A stretch of DNA of 64,000 bases from Streptomyces sp. TLI_105. GTDB taxonomy: Bacteria; Actinomycetota; Actinomycetes; Streptomycetales; Streptomycetaceae. Both the position numbers and the translations under genes were made by a program. Below, one piece after another: positions 45,803-55,295 of the stretch (position 1 is the first letter of the stretch; each line of letters starts with the position of its first letter). The notes under the pieces were generated by a model. The model was not told the origin of the DNA and did no database searches. It worked only from the letters and a program-made list of their open reading frames with translations. The stretch is from assembly GCF_900105415.1 (NCBI RefSeq), contig NZ_FNSM01000001.1, forward strand, positions 2,642,501-2,706,500, written 5' to 3'.

Positions 45803-46255
45803 ATGCTGACGCGTATCGACCACATCGGAATCGCCTGCTTCGACCTGGACAAGACCGTCGAGTTCTACCGTGCCACGTACGGCTTCGAGGTCTTCCACTC
45901 CGAGGTCAACGAGGAGCAGGGCGTCCGCGAGGCCATGCTCAAGATCAACGCCACCGACGACGGCGGGGCCTCCTACCTCCAGCTCCTGGAGCCCACCCGG
46001 GAGGACTCCGCGGTGGGCAAGTGGCTCGCCAAGAACGGCGAGGGCGTGCACCACATCGCCTTCGGCACGGCCGACGTCGACGGGGACGCCGAGGCCATCC
46101 GCTCCAAGGGCGTCCGGGTCCTCTACGACGAGCCGCGGATCGGCTCCATGGGCTCCCGGATCACCTTCCTCCACCCCAAGGACTGCCACGGCGTACTCAC
46201 GGAACTGGTCACCTCGGCGAAGCCGTCCGCTGACCACTCCTCAGCGGAGCACTGA
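45803..46255 (+). CDS. mce: Methylmalonyl-CoA epimerase
   Basis: A 150-residue vicinal-oxygen-chelate enzyme interconverting the 2R and 2S forms of methylmalonyl-CoA. Metal ligands sit in RIDHIGIA (His7), [13 protein letters not shown] and the final GVLTELV (Glu). The [20 protein letters not shown] stretch is diagnostic. GGAG lies just before ATG 45803. Divergent from the thiolase-meaB operon, it completes a B12-mutase support cluster. The C-terminal SADHSSAEH is a short unstructured tail. Confidence 0.95.
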   Translation: MLTRIDHIGIACFDLDKTVEFYRATYGFEVFHSEVNEEQGVREAMLKINATDDGGASYLQLLEPTREDSAVGKWLAKNGEGVHHIAFGTADVDGDAEAIRSKGVRVLYDEPRIGSMGSRITFLHPKDCHGVLTELVTSAKPSADHSSAEH

Positions 46256-46281
46256 CCACCGGATTCCTGGCCCGGTAGAGT
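46252..46281 (+). promoter_or_regulatory. Possible scy promoter
   Basis: CTGACC (46252-46257) and TAGAGT (46276-46281) with 18 bp between, overlapping the end of mce and leaving a leader of about 150 bases before scy. Confidence 0.35.
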
Positions 46282-46440
46282 GGGCGGCTCCGGGCCGGGG
46301 CCGGTCGGGGCCGCTCCGTGCGGCATCGAAGTCGGGATGTCGGGGTCGTCCGATCTGCCACGATTCCCCGGGGGTCCGTCCTCGGCCGTGAGGGCGTGCT
46401 CGTAGGAGTGTTGCGACCAGGGGACGGATGGGACCGCGCA

Positions 46441-49400
46441 GTGCGGGGCTACGAACGCCAGGAGAGCCACCGAGCTGAAGACGACCATCTCGCCAGGTTC
46501 GAAGCCGAGATGGACCGGCTGAAGACCGAACGCGAGAAGGCCGTCCAGCATGCCGAGGACCTGGGCTACCAGGTCGAGGTCTTGCGCGCCAAGCTCCACG
46601 AGGCGCGCCGCACCATCGCGTCCCGGCCCGCGTACGACAGCGCCGACATCGGCTACCAGGCCGAGCAGCTGCTGCGGAACGCGCAGGCGCAGGCCGAGCA
46701 GCTCCGTCAGGACGCCGAGCGCGAGCTGCGCGAGGCCCGCGCCCAGACCCAGCGCATCCTCCAGGAGCACGCCGAGCACCAGGCCCGGCTCCAGGCCGAG
46801 CTGCACAACGAGGCCGTCCAGCGCCGCCAGCAGCTCGACCAGGAGCTCAACGAGCGCCGCCAGACCGTCGAGGCGCACGTCAACGAGAACGTCGCCTGGG
46901 CCGAACAGCTGCGCGCCCGCACGGAGTCCCAGGCCCGCCGCCTCCTGGAGGAGTCCCGCGCGGAGGCCGAGCAGTCGCTCGCCGCCGCCCGCGCCGAGGC
47001 CACCCGGCTCGCCGAGGAGACCAGCCGCCGCGTCGGCGCCGAGGCGGAGTCCGCCCGGGCCGAGGCCGAAGCGATTCTGCTGCGTGCCCGCAAGGACGCC
47101 GAGCGGCTCCTGAGCGCCGCCTCCAGCCAGGCGCAGGAGGCCACCAGCCACGCCGAGCAGCTCCGTTCGACCACCGCCGCCGAGACCGACCAGGCCCGCC
47201 GCCAGGCCACCGAACTCTCCCGCGCCGCCGAACAGCGCATGCAGGAGGCCGAGGAGAAGCTGCGGCTCGCCCGCGTCGAGGCCGAGAAGGCCCTCACCGA
47301 GGCCAAGGAGGCCGCCGCCCGGCAGCTCGCCTCCGCCGAGTCGGTCAACGAGCAGCGCACCCGCACCGCCAAGACGGAGATCGCCCGGCTCGTCGGCGAG
47401 GCCACCAAGGAGGCCGAGGCGCTCAAGGCGGAGGCCGAGGAGAAGCTCCGCGAGGCCACCGCCGAGGCGGAGAAGCTCGTCACGGAGGCCTCCGAGAAGG
47501 CCGTCACGGCCGCCGCCGAGGACTCGGCCGCCGCGCTCGCCAAGGCCGCCCGCAGCGCCGAGGAGATCCTCACCAAGGCGTCCGAGGACGCCCGGGAGAC
47601 CACCCGCAAGGCCGCCGAGGAGGCCGAGCGGGTCCGCCGCGAGGCCGAGACCGAGGCCGACCGGCTGCGCGCCGAGGCCGGGGAGCAGGCCGACGAGCTG
47701 CTCGGCTCGGCGAAGGACGACACCAAGGAGTACCGCGCCAAGACGGTCGAGCTCCAGGAGGAGGCCCGTCGGCTGCGCGGCGAGGCCGAGCAGCTGCGCG
47801 CCGAGGCCATCGACGAGGGCGAGCGGATCCGCGGCGAGGCCCGCCGCGAGGCCCTCCAGCAGATCGAGGAGGCGGCCAGGACTGCCGAGGAGCTCCTCGG
47901 CAAGGCCCGTACGGACGCCGACGAGCTGCGCACCAAGGCCGGTGCCGAGAGCGAGCGGGTCAAGTCGGAGGCGATGGAGCGCGCCCAGACGCTCCGCGCC
48001 CAGGCCGAGGAGACCCTGGAGCGCACCCGCGCCGAGGCCGAGCGGCTGCGCGCCGAGGCCGAGGAGCAGGCCGAGTCGGTGAAGGGCGCGGCCGAGGAGG
48101 CCGCCGCCGGGCTGCGCGCGGACGCCGAGCGGGCCGCCGAGGCGCGCCGCGCGGAGGCCGCCGAGGAGCTGGCCCGGCTGCACGCCGACGCCGAGGCGAA
48201 GGTCACGGCCGCCGGCGAGGAGCTCACCGACGCGCGGGCCGAGGGCGAGCGGATCCGGCGCGAGGCCGCCGAGGAGACGGAGCGGCTGCGGACCGAGGCC
48301 GCCGAGCGGATCCGGTCCCTCCGGGAGCAGGCCGAGCAGGAGGCCGAGCGGCTGCGCGCCGAGGCCGCGTCGGACGCGTCCACCACCCGTACCGAGGCCG
48401 AGTCCGCCGCCGTACGGCTGCGCACGGAGGCTTCCGAGGAGGCCGAGCGGCTGCGCTCGGAGGCCCAGGAGACCGCCGACCGGGTGCGGGCCGAGGCCGC
48501 CGCCGCCGCCGAGCGGGTGGCCGCCGAGGCCGCCGAGGCGCTGGCCGCCGCGCGGGACGAGGCCAACCGGCGCCGCCGGGAGGCCGAGGAGACCCTCGAG
48601 TCGGCCCGCTCCGAGGCCGGCCGGGAGCGCGAGCACGCCCGCGAGCAGTCCGAGGAGCTCCTGGCCGCCGCCCGCAAGCGGGTCGAGGAGGCGCAGACCG
48701 AGGCGCAGCGCCTGGTCGAGGAGGCGGACGCGCGGGCGACCGAGATGGTCACCGCCGCCTCGCGAGCCGCCCAGGAGGTGCGGGACTCGGTGGCCGGTCT
48801 GCGCGAGCAGGCCGAGGAGGAGATCGCCGGGCTGCGCAGCGCCGCCGAGCACGCGGCGGAGCGGACGCGCACCGAGGCGCAGGAGGAGGCGGACCGGGTC
48901 CGCGCCGACGCGTACGAGGAGCGGGAGCGGGCGTCCGAGGACGCCGTCCGCACGCGGGCGCGTGCCCAGGAGGAGTCGGAGGCCGCGAAGGCGCTGGCGG
49001 AGCGGACGGTCACGGACGCGCTCGCCGAGGCGGAGAAGCTGCGGGCGGACACCGCCGAGTACGCGCAGCGGGTGCGGACCGAGGCGACGGACTCGCTCGC
49101 CTCGGCCGAGCAGGACGCGGCCCGCACGCGCGCGGACGCCCGGGACGACGCGAACCGGATCCGTTCGGAGGCCGCCGAGCGCGCCGAGACGACGGTCGGC
49201 GAGGCGCGCGCGGAGGCGGAGCGGATCGCCGCCGAGGCCGAGCAGGTCCTGGACGAGGCCCGCAAGGCCGCCGACAAGCGCCGTTCGGACGCGGCCGAGC
49301 AGGCCGACACCCTCGTCGGCGAGGCCACCGCCGAGGCGGAGCGGATCGCGGCCGAGGCCGCCGAGCTGCGGGAGACGACCGAGCGCGACGCCCAGCGGAT

Positions 49401-51111
49401 GCGCACGGAGGCCGAGCAGGTCAAGGCCGACGGCGAGGCGCAGGCGGAGGCGCTGCGGGCGGAGGCCCGCGCCGAGGGCGAGCAGATCCTCGACGAGGCC
49501 CGCAAGGCCGCCGACAAGCGCCGTTCGGACGCCGCCGAGCAGGCCGACACCCTCGTCGGCGAGGCCACCGCCGAGGCCGAGCGGCTCACCGCCGAGGCGA
49601 TCGAGCTCATGGAGACGACCGAGCAGGACGCCGCGCGCATCCGCGCCGAGGCCGAGCAGGTCAAGGCCGAGGGCGTGGCACAGGCGGAGGCGCTGCGGGC
49701 GGAGGCCCGCGCCGAGGGCGACCAGATCCTGGACGAGGCCCGCAAGGCCGCCGACAAGCGCCGTTCGGACGCCGCCGAGCAGGCCGACACCCTCATCGGC
49801 GAGGCCACGGCCGAGGCCGAGCGGCTCACCGCCGAGGCGGCCGAGCTGCGGGAGACGGCCGAGCGGGACTCTCAGCGGCTGCTCACGGAGGCCGAGCAGG
49901 TCAAGGCCGACGGCGAGGCGCACGCGCAGGCCCTGCGCAACGCCGCGCTGGCCGACGCCGACCAGATCCTGGACGAGGCCCGCAAGGCCGCCGACAAGCG
50001 CCGTTCGGACGCGGCCGAGCAGGCCGACACCCTCGTCGGCGAGGCGACGGCCGAGGCCGAGCGGATCGTGAACGAGGCGGCCGAACTGGCCGATTCGGTC
50101 GGCGCGGACGCCCGCGCCGAGGCGGGCCGGACCGTCGCCGCGGCCTCGGAGGAGGCCGAGCGGCTGCGCGCCGAGGGCGCCGAGGCGATCGCGGAGGCCC
50201 TGCGGGACGCCGAGCGGATCCGTACCGAGTCCGAGCGGGTCAAGGCCGAGGCCGAGGCCGCGGCCGAGCAGATGCGCGCGGAGGCGCGCGAGGAGGCGGA
50301 CCGGACGCTCGACGAGGCCCGGGAGGCCGGCGCCCGGAAGCGTTCGGACGCGGCCGAGCAGGCCGACCAGCTCATCGCCAAGGCCCAGGAGGAGGCGCTG
50401 CGCGCCACCACGGAGGCCGAGTCGCAGGCGGACACGATGGTCGGCGCGGCCCGCAAGGAGGCCGAGCGGATCGTCGCCGAGGCGACCGTCGAGGGCAACA
50501 CGCTGGTGGAGAAGGCCCGTACGGACGCGGACGAGCTCCTGGTCGGGGCGCGCAGCGACGCGACGGCCATAAGGGAGCGGGCCGAGGAGCTGCGGGGCCG
50601 GATCGAGAGCGAGATCGAGGAGCTGCACGAGCGGGCGCGGCGCGAGACGGCCGAGCAGATGAAGACGGCCGGCGAGCGCGTCGACAAGCTGGTGAAGGCC
50701 GCGACCGAGCAGCGGACCGAGGCGGAGGAGAAGGCGAAGGAGCTGGTCTCCGAGGCGAGTTCGGAGGCGAGCAAGGTCCGGATCGCCGCGGTCCGCAAGG
50801 CGGACGCGCTCCTGAAGGAGGCCGCTCAGAAGAAGGCCTCGATCATCGCGGAGGCCGAGGCCGTGAAGGCGGAGGCCGAGCGGATCCGCGCGGAGGCCGA
50901 GGCCGAGGCGGAGAAGACGGTCCAGGAGGGGCAGCGCGAGCTGGAGGTGCTGACGCGTCGTCGCAAGGACATCAATGCCGAGATCTCCCGTGTCCAGGAC
51001 GTGCTGGAGGCGTTGGAGTCTTTCGAGACCCCGGCGGCCGGAAAGGACGGGGTCAAGGCGGGTGCGTCGGCGGGTTCCACCCGGACGGGTGGCAAGTCCC
51101 AGGACGGCTAG
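46441..51111 (+). CDS. scy: Scy, giant coiled-coil polarity scaffold
   Basis: A 1556-residue protein, almost entirely coiled coil. It starts at GTG 46441 (RGYERQESHR...); the frame is open further up but this start precedes the conserved region HLARFEAEMDRLKTEREKA. A DivIVA-like first segment (EDLGYQVEVLRAKLHEARR) is followed by hundreds of residues of AEAERLRAEAEE-type repeats with a regular pattern, and a conserved C-terminal end (RRRKDINAEISRVQDVLEAL). Scy organises the hyphal tip, recruiting DivIVA, FilP and ParA. It is some 200 residues longer than the characterised S. coelicolor protein as I recall it, with an 80-residue DNA-level repeat visible at about 49200-50060. filP follows. Confidence 0.95.
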   Translation: MRGYERQESHRAEDDHLARFEAEMDRLKTEREKAVQHAEDLGYQVEVLRAKLHEARRTIASRPAYDSADIGYQAEQLLRNAQAQAEQLRQDAERELREARAQTQRILQEHAEHQARLQAELHNEAVQRRQQLDQELNERRQTVEAHVNENVAWAEQLRARTESQARRLLEESRAEAEQSLAAARAEATRLAEETSRRVGAEAESARAEAEAILLRARKDAERLLSAASSQAQEATSHAEQLRSTTAAETDQARRQATELSRAAEQRMQEAEEKLRLARVEAEKALTEAKEAAARQLASAESVNEQRTRTAKTEIARLVGEATKEAEALKAEAEEKLREATAEAEKLVTEASEKAVTAAAEDSAAALAKAARSAEEILTKASEDARETTRKAAEEAERVRREAETEADRLRAEAGEQADELLGSAKDDTKEYRAKTVELQEEARRLRGEAEQLRAEAIDEGERIRGEARREALQQIEEAARTAEELLGKARTDADELRTKAGAESERVKSEAMERAQTLRAQAEETLERTRAEAERLRAEAEEQAESVKGAAEEAAAGLRADAERAAEARRAEAAEELARLHADAEAKVTAAGEELTDARAEGERIRREAAEETERLRTEAAERIRSLREQAEQEAERLRAEAASDASTTRTEAESAAVRLRTEASEEAERLRSEAQETADRVRAEAAAAAERVAAEAAEALAAARDEANRRRREAEETLESARSEAGREREHAREQSEELLAAARKRVEEAQTEAQRLVEEADARATEMVTAASRAAQEVRDSVAGLREQAEEEIAGLRSAAEHAAERTRTEAQEEADRVRADAYEERERASEDAVRTRARAQEESEAAKALAERTVTDALAEAEKLRADTAEYAQRVRTEATDSLASAEQDAARTRADARDDANRIRSEAAERAETTVGEARAEAERIAAEAEQVLDEARKAADKRRSDAAEQADTLVGEATAEAERIAAEAAELRETTERDAQRMRTEAEQVKADGEAQAEALRAEARAEGEQILDEARKAADKRRSDAAEQADTLVGEATAEAERLTAEAIELMETTEQDAARIRAEAEQVKAEGVAQAEALRAEARAEGDQILDEARKAADKRRSDAAEQADTLIGEATAEAERLTAEAAELRETAERDSQRLLTEAEQVKADGEAHAQALRNAALADADQILDEARKAADKRRSDAAEQADTLVGEATAEAERIVNEAAELADSVGADARAEAGRTVAAASEEAERLRAEGAEAIAEALRDAERIRTESERVKAEAEAAAEQMRAEAREEADRTLDEAREAGARKRSDAAEQADQLIAKAQEEALRATTEAESQADTMVGAARKEAERIVAEATVEGNTLVEKARTDADELLVGARSDATAIRERAEELRGRIESEIEELHERARRETAEQMKTAGERVDKLVKAATEQRTEAEEKAKELVSEASSEASKVRIAAVRKADALLKEAAQKKASIIAEAEAVKAEAERIRAEAEAEAEKTVQEGQRELEVLTRRRKDINAEISRVQDVLEALESFETPAAGKDGVKAGASAGSTRTGGKSQDG
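49246..50060 (+). repeat. Four 240-bp coding repeats within scy
   Basis: The segment CGCAAGGCCGCCGACAAGCG and about 60 following bases recur at 49261, 49501, 49741 and 49981, exactly 240 bases apart, near-identical at DNA level. Each unit encodes 80 residues beginning RKAADKRRSDAAEQADTL. The intervening parts are more varied. Confidence 0.92.
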
Positions 51112-51225
51112 CCACTCAAAAGGCTGGACATTCTCCAGATCAAACGGGCATACGCTCGATGACACGCCGCTTCGGCCCCTAGGATTCCCTCTAACACCTC
51201 ACCGGTCTCATTCGACAGGAACCCC

Positions 51226-52161
51226 ATGAGCGACACTTCCTCCCCCTTCGGCTTCGAGCTCGTGCGGCGCGGTTACGACCGCGGTCAGGTGGACGACCGC
51301 ATTACCAAGCTCGTGGCCGACCGCGACAGTGCCCTGTCCCGCATCACCTCGCTGGAGAAGCGCATCGAGGAACTCCACCTCGAGACGCAGAACGCCCAGG
51401 CGCAGGTCACCGACGCCGAGCCGTCGTACGCGGGGCTCGGCGCCCGGGTCGAGAAGATCCTCCGGCTGGCCGAGGAGGAGGCGAAGGACCTGCGTGAGGA
51501 GGCCCGTCGCGCCGCCGAGCAGCACCGCGAGCTGGCCGAGTCGGCCGCCCAGCAGGTCCGCAACGACGCGGAGTCGTTCGCGGCCGAGCGCAAGGCGAAG
51601 GCCGAGGACGAGGGCGTCCGGATCGTCGAGAAGGCGCAGGGCGAGGCCAACACGCTGCGTGCCGAGGCCCAGAAGGACGCGCAGTCGAAGCGCGAGGAGG
51701 CGGACGCCCTCTTCGAGGAGACCCGCGCCAAGGCCGCCCAGGCCGCCGCGGACTTCGAGACGAACCTCGCGAAGCGCCGTGAGCAGTCGGAGCGGGACCT
51801 GGCCTCGCGTCAGGCGAAGGCCGAGAAGCGCCTCGCGGAGATCGAGCACCGCGCCGAGCAGCTCCGCCTGGAGGCCGAGAAGCTGCGGACGGACGCGGAG
51901 CGCCGGGCCCGTCAGACGGTGGAGACCGCGCAGCGCCAGGCCGAGGACATCGTGGCCGACGCGAACGCCAAGGCCGACCGGATCCGTTCGGAATCGGAGC
52001 GCGAGCTCGCGGCGCTGACGAACCGCCGCGACTCGATCAACGCGCAGCTGACCAACGTCCGCGAGATGCTGGCGACGCTGACCGGTGCCGCGGTGGCGGC
52101 GGCCGGCTCCCCGATCGACGACGAGCGCACGGCCGGCGTCCCGGCCCAGCAGTCGCGCTGA
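51226..52161 (+). CDS. filP: FilP, coiled-coil cytoskeletal filament protein
   Basis: A 311-residue rod protein. The short N-terminal domain (SPFGFELVRRGYDRGQVDDR) resembles that of DivIVA/Wag31, and the rest to about residue 285 is coiled coil rich in EEARRAAEQ and AEKRLAEIEHRAEQLRLEAE segments. The C-terminus is a flexible tail. FilP forms intermediate-filament-like networks below the hyphal tip and interacts with DivIVA and Scy. AGGA precedes ATG 51226 and a TAGGAT -10-like element lies in the 114-base gap after scy, so it probably has its own promoter. Confidence 0.96.
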   Translation: MSDTSSPFGFELVRRGYDRGQVDDRITKLVADRDSALSRITSLEKRIEELHLETQNAQAQVTDAEPSYAGLGARVEKILRLAEEEAKDLREEARRAAEQHRELAESAAQQVRNDAESFAAERKAKAEDEGVRIVEKAQGEANTLRAEAQKDAQSKREEADALFEETRAKAAQAAADFETNLAKRREQSERDLASRQAKAEKRLAEIEHRAEQLRLEAEKLRTDAERRARQTVETAQRQAEDIVADANAKADRIRSESERELAALTNRRDSINAQLTNVREMLATLTGAAVAAAGSPIDDERTAGVPAQQSR

Positions 52162-52170
52162 GCACCCTCC

Positions 52171-52220
52171 GGGCGCAAAAGACCCTCCGTCATTCCGGTG
52201 GCGGGGGGTTTTGCGCGCCC
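52171..52220 (+). terminator. filP terminator
   Basis: GCGCAAAA (52173-52180) pairs with TTTTGCGC (52209-52216), with further imperfect pairing inside (ACCCTCCG with CGGGGGG). A few bases past the filP stop. Confidence 0.65.
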
Positions 52221-52234
52221 GTAGGTTGGGACGC

Positions 52235-53203
52235 ATGATCGAGCTTGAGGGCCTGACCAAGCGCTACGGGGCGAAGACGGCGGTCGACCACCTCTCCTTC
52301 CAGGTCCGTCCTGGCGTGGTCACCGGCTTCCTCGGGCCGAACGGGGCGGGCAAGTCGACGACGATGCGGATGATGCTCGACCTGGACAACCCGACGAGCG
52401 GGACGGTCCGGATCGACGGCAAGCACTACCGGGACCTGGCAGAGCCGCTGAAGTACATCGGGGCGCTGCTCGACGCCAAGGCGATGCACGGCGGCCGGTC
52501 CGCCTACAACAACCTGCTGTGTCTGGCGCAGTCCAACCGCATCCCGGCGAGCCGGGTGGGCGAGGTGCTGGACCTGGTGGGTCTGACGGCGGTCGCGAAG
52601 AAGAAGTCGAAGGGCTTCTCCCTCGGCATGGGGCAGCGGCTCGGGATCGCGTCGGCGCTCCTCGGTGATCCCGAGATCCTGATGTTCGACGAGCCCGTCA
52701 ATGGTCTGGACCCCGAGGGAATTCACTGGATCCGCAATCTGATGAAGGCGTTGGCGGCCGAGGGCCGGACGATCTTCGTTTCCAGCCATCTGATGAGTGA
52801 AATGGCGCTGACGGCGGATCATCTGATCGTGATCGGGCAGGGAAAACTGCTGGCCGACACCTCGATGGCGGATTTCATCCAGCAGAATTCCCGGAGTTAT
52901 GTACGGATGCGATCTCCGCAGCAGGAACGCCTGCGGGACGTGCTCCACGCGAACGGATTCGTCGTGGTCGAGGCCGGCGGCGGGGCCCTGGAGGTGGACG
53001 GGGCGACGACGGAGAAGCTGGGCGAACTGGCCGCGGAGAACGGTCTGGTGCTGCACGAGCTGAGCGCGCAGCGCGCCTCCCTCGAAGAGGCGTTCATGCA
53101 GATGACGGCCGCCGCGGTGGAGTACCACGCGCACGGCACCGACGTACACAGCGGCGCCGCGGCGCCCGGCCCCCGGTGGGGCACGACCTCCCAGGGAGCC
53201 TGA
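52235..53203 (+). CDS. ABC exporter ATP-binding protein 1
   Basis: A 322-residue ABC ATPase of the DrrA/CcmA-like export class. Walker A is GPNGAGKSTTMRMM, the signature is LGMGQRLGIASALL in place of LSGGQ, Walker B is EILMFDEPVNGLDPEG, and the H-loop is VSSHLMSEM. A C-terminal extension of about 100 residues follows. ATG 52235 is preceded by TAGGTT at 52222-52227 and no ribosome site, so the mRNA may be leaderless. The permease starts 3 bases after its stop. Substrate unknown. Closely related to the ATPase at 54108-55295. Confidence 0.9.
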   Translation: MIELEGLTKRYGAKTAVDHLSFQVRPGVVTGFLGPNGAGKSTTMRMMLDLDNPTSGTVRIDGKHYRDLAEPLKYIGALLDAKAMHGGRSAYNNLLCLAQSNRIPASRVGEVLDLVGLTAVAKKKSKGFSLGMGQRLGIASALLGDPEILMFDEPVNGLDPEGIHWIRNLMKALAAEGRTIFVSSHLMSEMALTADHLIVIGQGKLLADTSMADFIQQNSRSYVRMRSPQQERLRDVLHANGFVVVEAGGGALEVDGATTEKLGELAAENGLVLHELSAQRASLEEAFMQMTAAAVEYHAHGTDVHSGAAAPGPRWGTTSQGA

Positions 53204-53206
53204 ACG

Positions 53207-53986
53207 ATGGCAGTGGCATCCGCGGTCCTGCAGTCCGAGTGGACCAAGATCCGGACGGTGTCGTCGACCGTCTGGACGCTGGCGAGCGCCTTCCTCGTCA
53301 CGGTGGCGATGGGCGCGGGGCTGAGCGCCCTGACGAACGCCACCTTCGACGACATGAGGGAGGTGGAGCGGGCCACCTTCGACCCGACCCTGATCAGCTT
53401 CTCCGGGATGATCCTGGGGCAGCTGGCGATGGTGGTCTTCGGCGTCCTGGTGGTGGGGACCGAGTACTCCTCCGGCATGATCCGCACCTCGCTGGCCGCC
53501 GTGCCGCAGCGCGCGACCTTCCTCTTCTCGAAGATCGCGGTGGCGGGCGGGCTCGCCCTCCTGGTGGGGATCGCGACGAGCTTCACCGCCTTCTTCCTCG
53601 GGCAGGCGCTGCTCGGCGGGCACCGGGCCTCCCTCGGCGACGACAACGTGCTGCGGGCGGTGGTCGGAGCCGGGCTCTACATGGGTCTGATCGCCCTGTT
53701 CTCCATGGGAGTGGCGGCGATGCTGCGCTCGTCGATGCTGTCGCTCGGCATCCTGGTGCCGTTCCTCCTCCTGGTCTCGAACATCCTCTCGGCGGTCCCG
53801 AAGGCCAAGGAGGTGGCGCTCTACTTCCCGGACCAGGCAGGCTCGAAGGTCATGCGGGTCATCCCGGACGCGATGAACTCGGAGAAGGCGCCGTACGGCC
53901 CGTGGGGCGGGCTCGGGATCATGGTGCTCTGGGTGGTGGCGGCGCTCATCGGCGGCTATCTCGTGATGAAGGAGCGGGACGCCTGA
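53207..53986 (+). CDS. ABC-2 type permease 1
   Basis: A 259-residue integral membrane protein with six helices. The N-terminus LQSEWTKIRTVSSTVWTLA is the hallmark of this actinobacterial ABC-2 permease family; the TEYSSGMIRTSLAAVPQR motif after helix 2 is equally diagnostic. It lies directly after its ATPase and forms the transport channel. The two-gene unit is followed about 120 bases later by a second, paralogous pair. Substrate unknown. Confidence 0.88.
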   Translation: MAVASAVLQSEWTKIRTVSSTVWTLASAFLVTVAMGAGLSALTNATFDDMREVERATFDPTLISFSGMILGQLAMVVFGVLVVGTEYSSGMIRTSLAAVPQRATFLFSKIAVAGGLALLVGIATSFTAFFLGQALLGGHRASLGDDNVLRAVVGAGLYMGLIALFSMGVAAMLRSSMLSLGILVPFLLLVSNILSAVPKAKEVALYFPDQAGSKVMRVIPDAMNSEKAPYGPWGGLGIMVLWVVAALIGGYLVMKERDA

Positions 53987-54107
53987 TTCCCCGGGCTTGG
54001 CCGGAACCGTCAACGGCTGGATAAGCTCCTAGCTCATACGGGGGGCTCCGGCCGACGGCCGCCACGCCCCGACATGGATGCGACCGACCTGTCGATGGGG
54101 CTGGAGA

Positions 54108-55295
54108 ATGATCGAGGCAGTCGGCCTGACGAAGCGCTACGGCGCCAAGACGGCCGTGTACAACCTTTCCTTCCAGGTGAGGCCCGGTGTCGTCACCGGA
54201 TTCCTGGGGCCCAACGGGTCCGGCAAGTCGACGACCATGCGCATGATCCTGGGACTCGACCGGCCCACCGCGGGTCACGTCACGATCGGCGGCCACCCCT
54301 TCCGGCAGCTTCCGAACGCGCCCCGGCAGGTCGGCGCGCTCCTCGACGCCAAGGCCGTGCACGGCGGGCGCAGCGCGCGCAGCCATCTGCTGTCGCTCGC
54401 GCAGCTGGCCGGCATCCCGGCGCAGCGCGTCGACGAGGTCCTCGGCGTGGTCGGTCTCCAGGACGTCGCCAAGCGGCGCTCGAAGGGCTTCTCGCTCGGC
54501 ATGGGCCAGCGGCTCGGCATCGCGGCGGCGCTCCTGGGCGACCCGCAGGTGCTGCTCTTCGACGAGCCCGTCAACGGCCTGGACCCCGAGGGCATCCTCT
54601 GGGTGCGGAACCTGATGAAGAAGCTGGCCGCCGAGGGCCGCACGGTCTTCGTCTCCAGCCACCTCATGAGCGAGATGGCACTGACGGCCGATCACCTGAT
54701 CGTGATCGGCCGGGGGCAGCTGCTCGCGGACATGCCCGTCAAGGACTTCATCTCGGCGAACTCCGCCGACTTCGCCCGGGTGCGGACGCCGGGGACCGAG
54801 CCGGCGCAGCGGGAGAAGCTGACGTCGGTGCTCATGGAGGCCGGCGGCCAGGTGCTGTCGGAGCCGGACGGGGCGCTGCGCGTGACGGGCCTGCCCCTGC
54901 CGCGGATCAGCGACCTCGCGCACGGCGCGGACGTACGGCTCTGGGAGCTGTCCCCGCACCAGGCGTCGCTGGAGGAGGCGTACATGCGGCTGACGCAGGG
55001 CGCCGTGGACTACCGCTCCACCGACGACCGCCTCGCCCACCTCCAGCCGCCGGTGCAGCCCGGACAGCCGGGGTACGGGATGCCGCCGCAGCCACCGGTC
55101 CAGGAGGTGCCGCAGCAGGGCTGGTACGCCCCGCCGCCGCCCGGACAGAACCCGTACGGCGCGGCTCCGCAGGCCCCCGGACAGAACCCGTACGCCGGCG
55201 CCCCGCAGGCCCCCGCGCCGGGTCCGTACGCCCCTCCGGCCGCCCCGCAGCCGGGCCTCCCGCAGCCGAGCGACACCCCGAAGGACGCCCGATGA
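54108..55295 (+). CDS. ABC exporter ATP-binding protein 2 with Pro/Gln/Tyr-rich tail
   Basis: A 395-residue ABC ATPase paralogous to the one at 52235-53203 and sharing its motifs (GPNGSGKSTTMRMI, LGMGQRLGIAAALL, VLLFDEPVNGLDPEG, VSSHLMSEM). Unlike it, the C-terminus carries about 80 residues of Pro/Gln/Gly/Tyr repeats (QNPYGAAPQAPGQNPYAG). ATG 54108 has GGAG just upstream, and the permease gene overlaps its stop (ATGA). Such tails are disordered and may mediate assembly at the membrane. Confidence 0.9.
   Translation: MIEAVGLTKRYGAKTAVYNLSFQVRPGVVTGFLGPNGSGKSTTMRMILGLDRPTAGHVTIGGHPFRQLPNAPRQVGALLDAKAVHGGRSARSHLLSLAQLAGIPAQRVDEVLGVVGLQDVAKRRSKGFSLGMGQRLGIAAALLGDPQVLLFDEPVNGLDPEGILWVRNLMKKLAAEGRTVFVSSHLMSEMALTADHLIVIGRGQLLADMPVKDFISANSADFARVRTPGTEPAQREKLTSVLMEAGGQVLSEPDGALRVTGLPLPRISDLAHGADVRLWELSPHQASLEEAYMRLTQGAVDYRSTDDRLAHLQPPVQPGQPGYGMPPQPPVQEVPQQGWYAPPPPGQNPYGAAPQAPGQNPYAGAPQAPAPGPYAPPAAPQPGLPQPSDTPKDAR

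Noticed and set aside
49246..50060. Regular 240-bp repeats considered as a CRISPR-like array
   Set aside because: Repeats are long, in frame and within a coiled-coil gene; spacers are coding and no cas genes are near.
46123..51165. Very long open frame antisense to scy (1680 codons) on the minus strand
   Set aside because: It is a mirror of the repetitive GC-rich scy codons, has Arg/Leu/Gly-rich low complexity, and no start site; the plus strand encodes a known protein.
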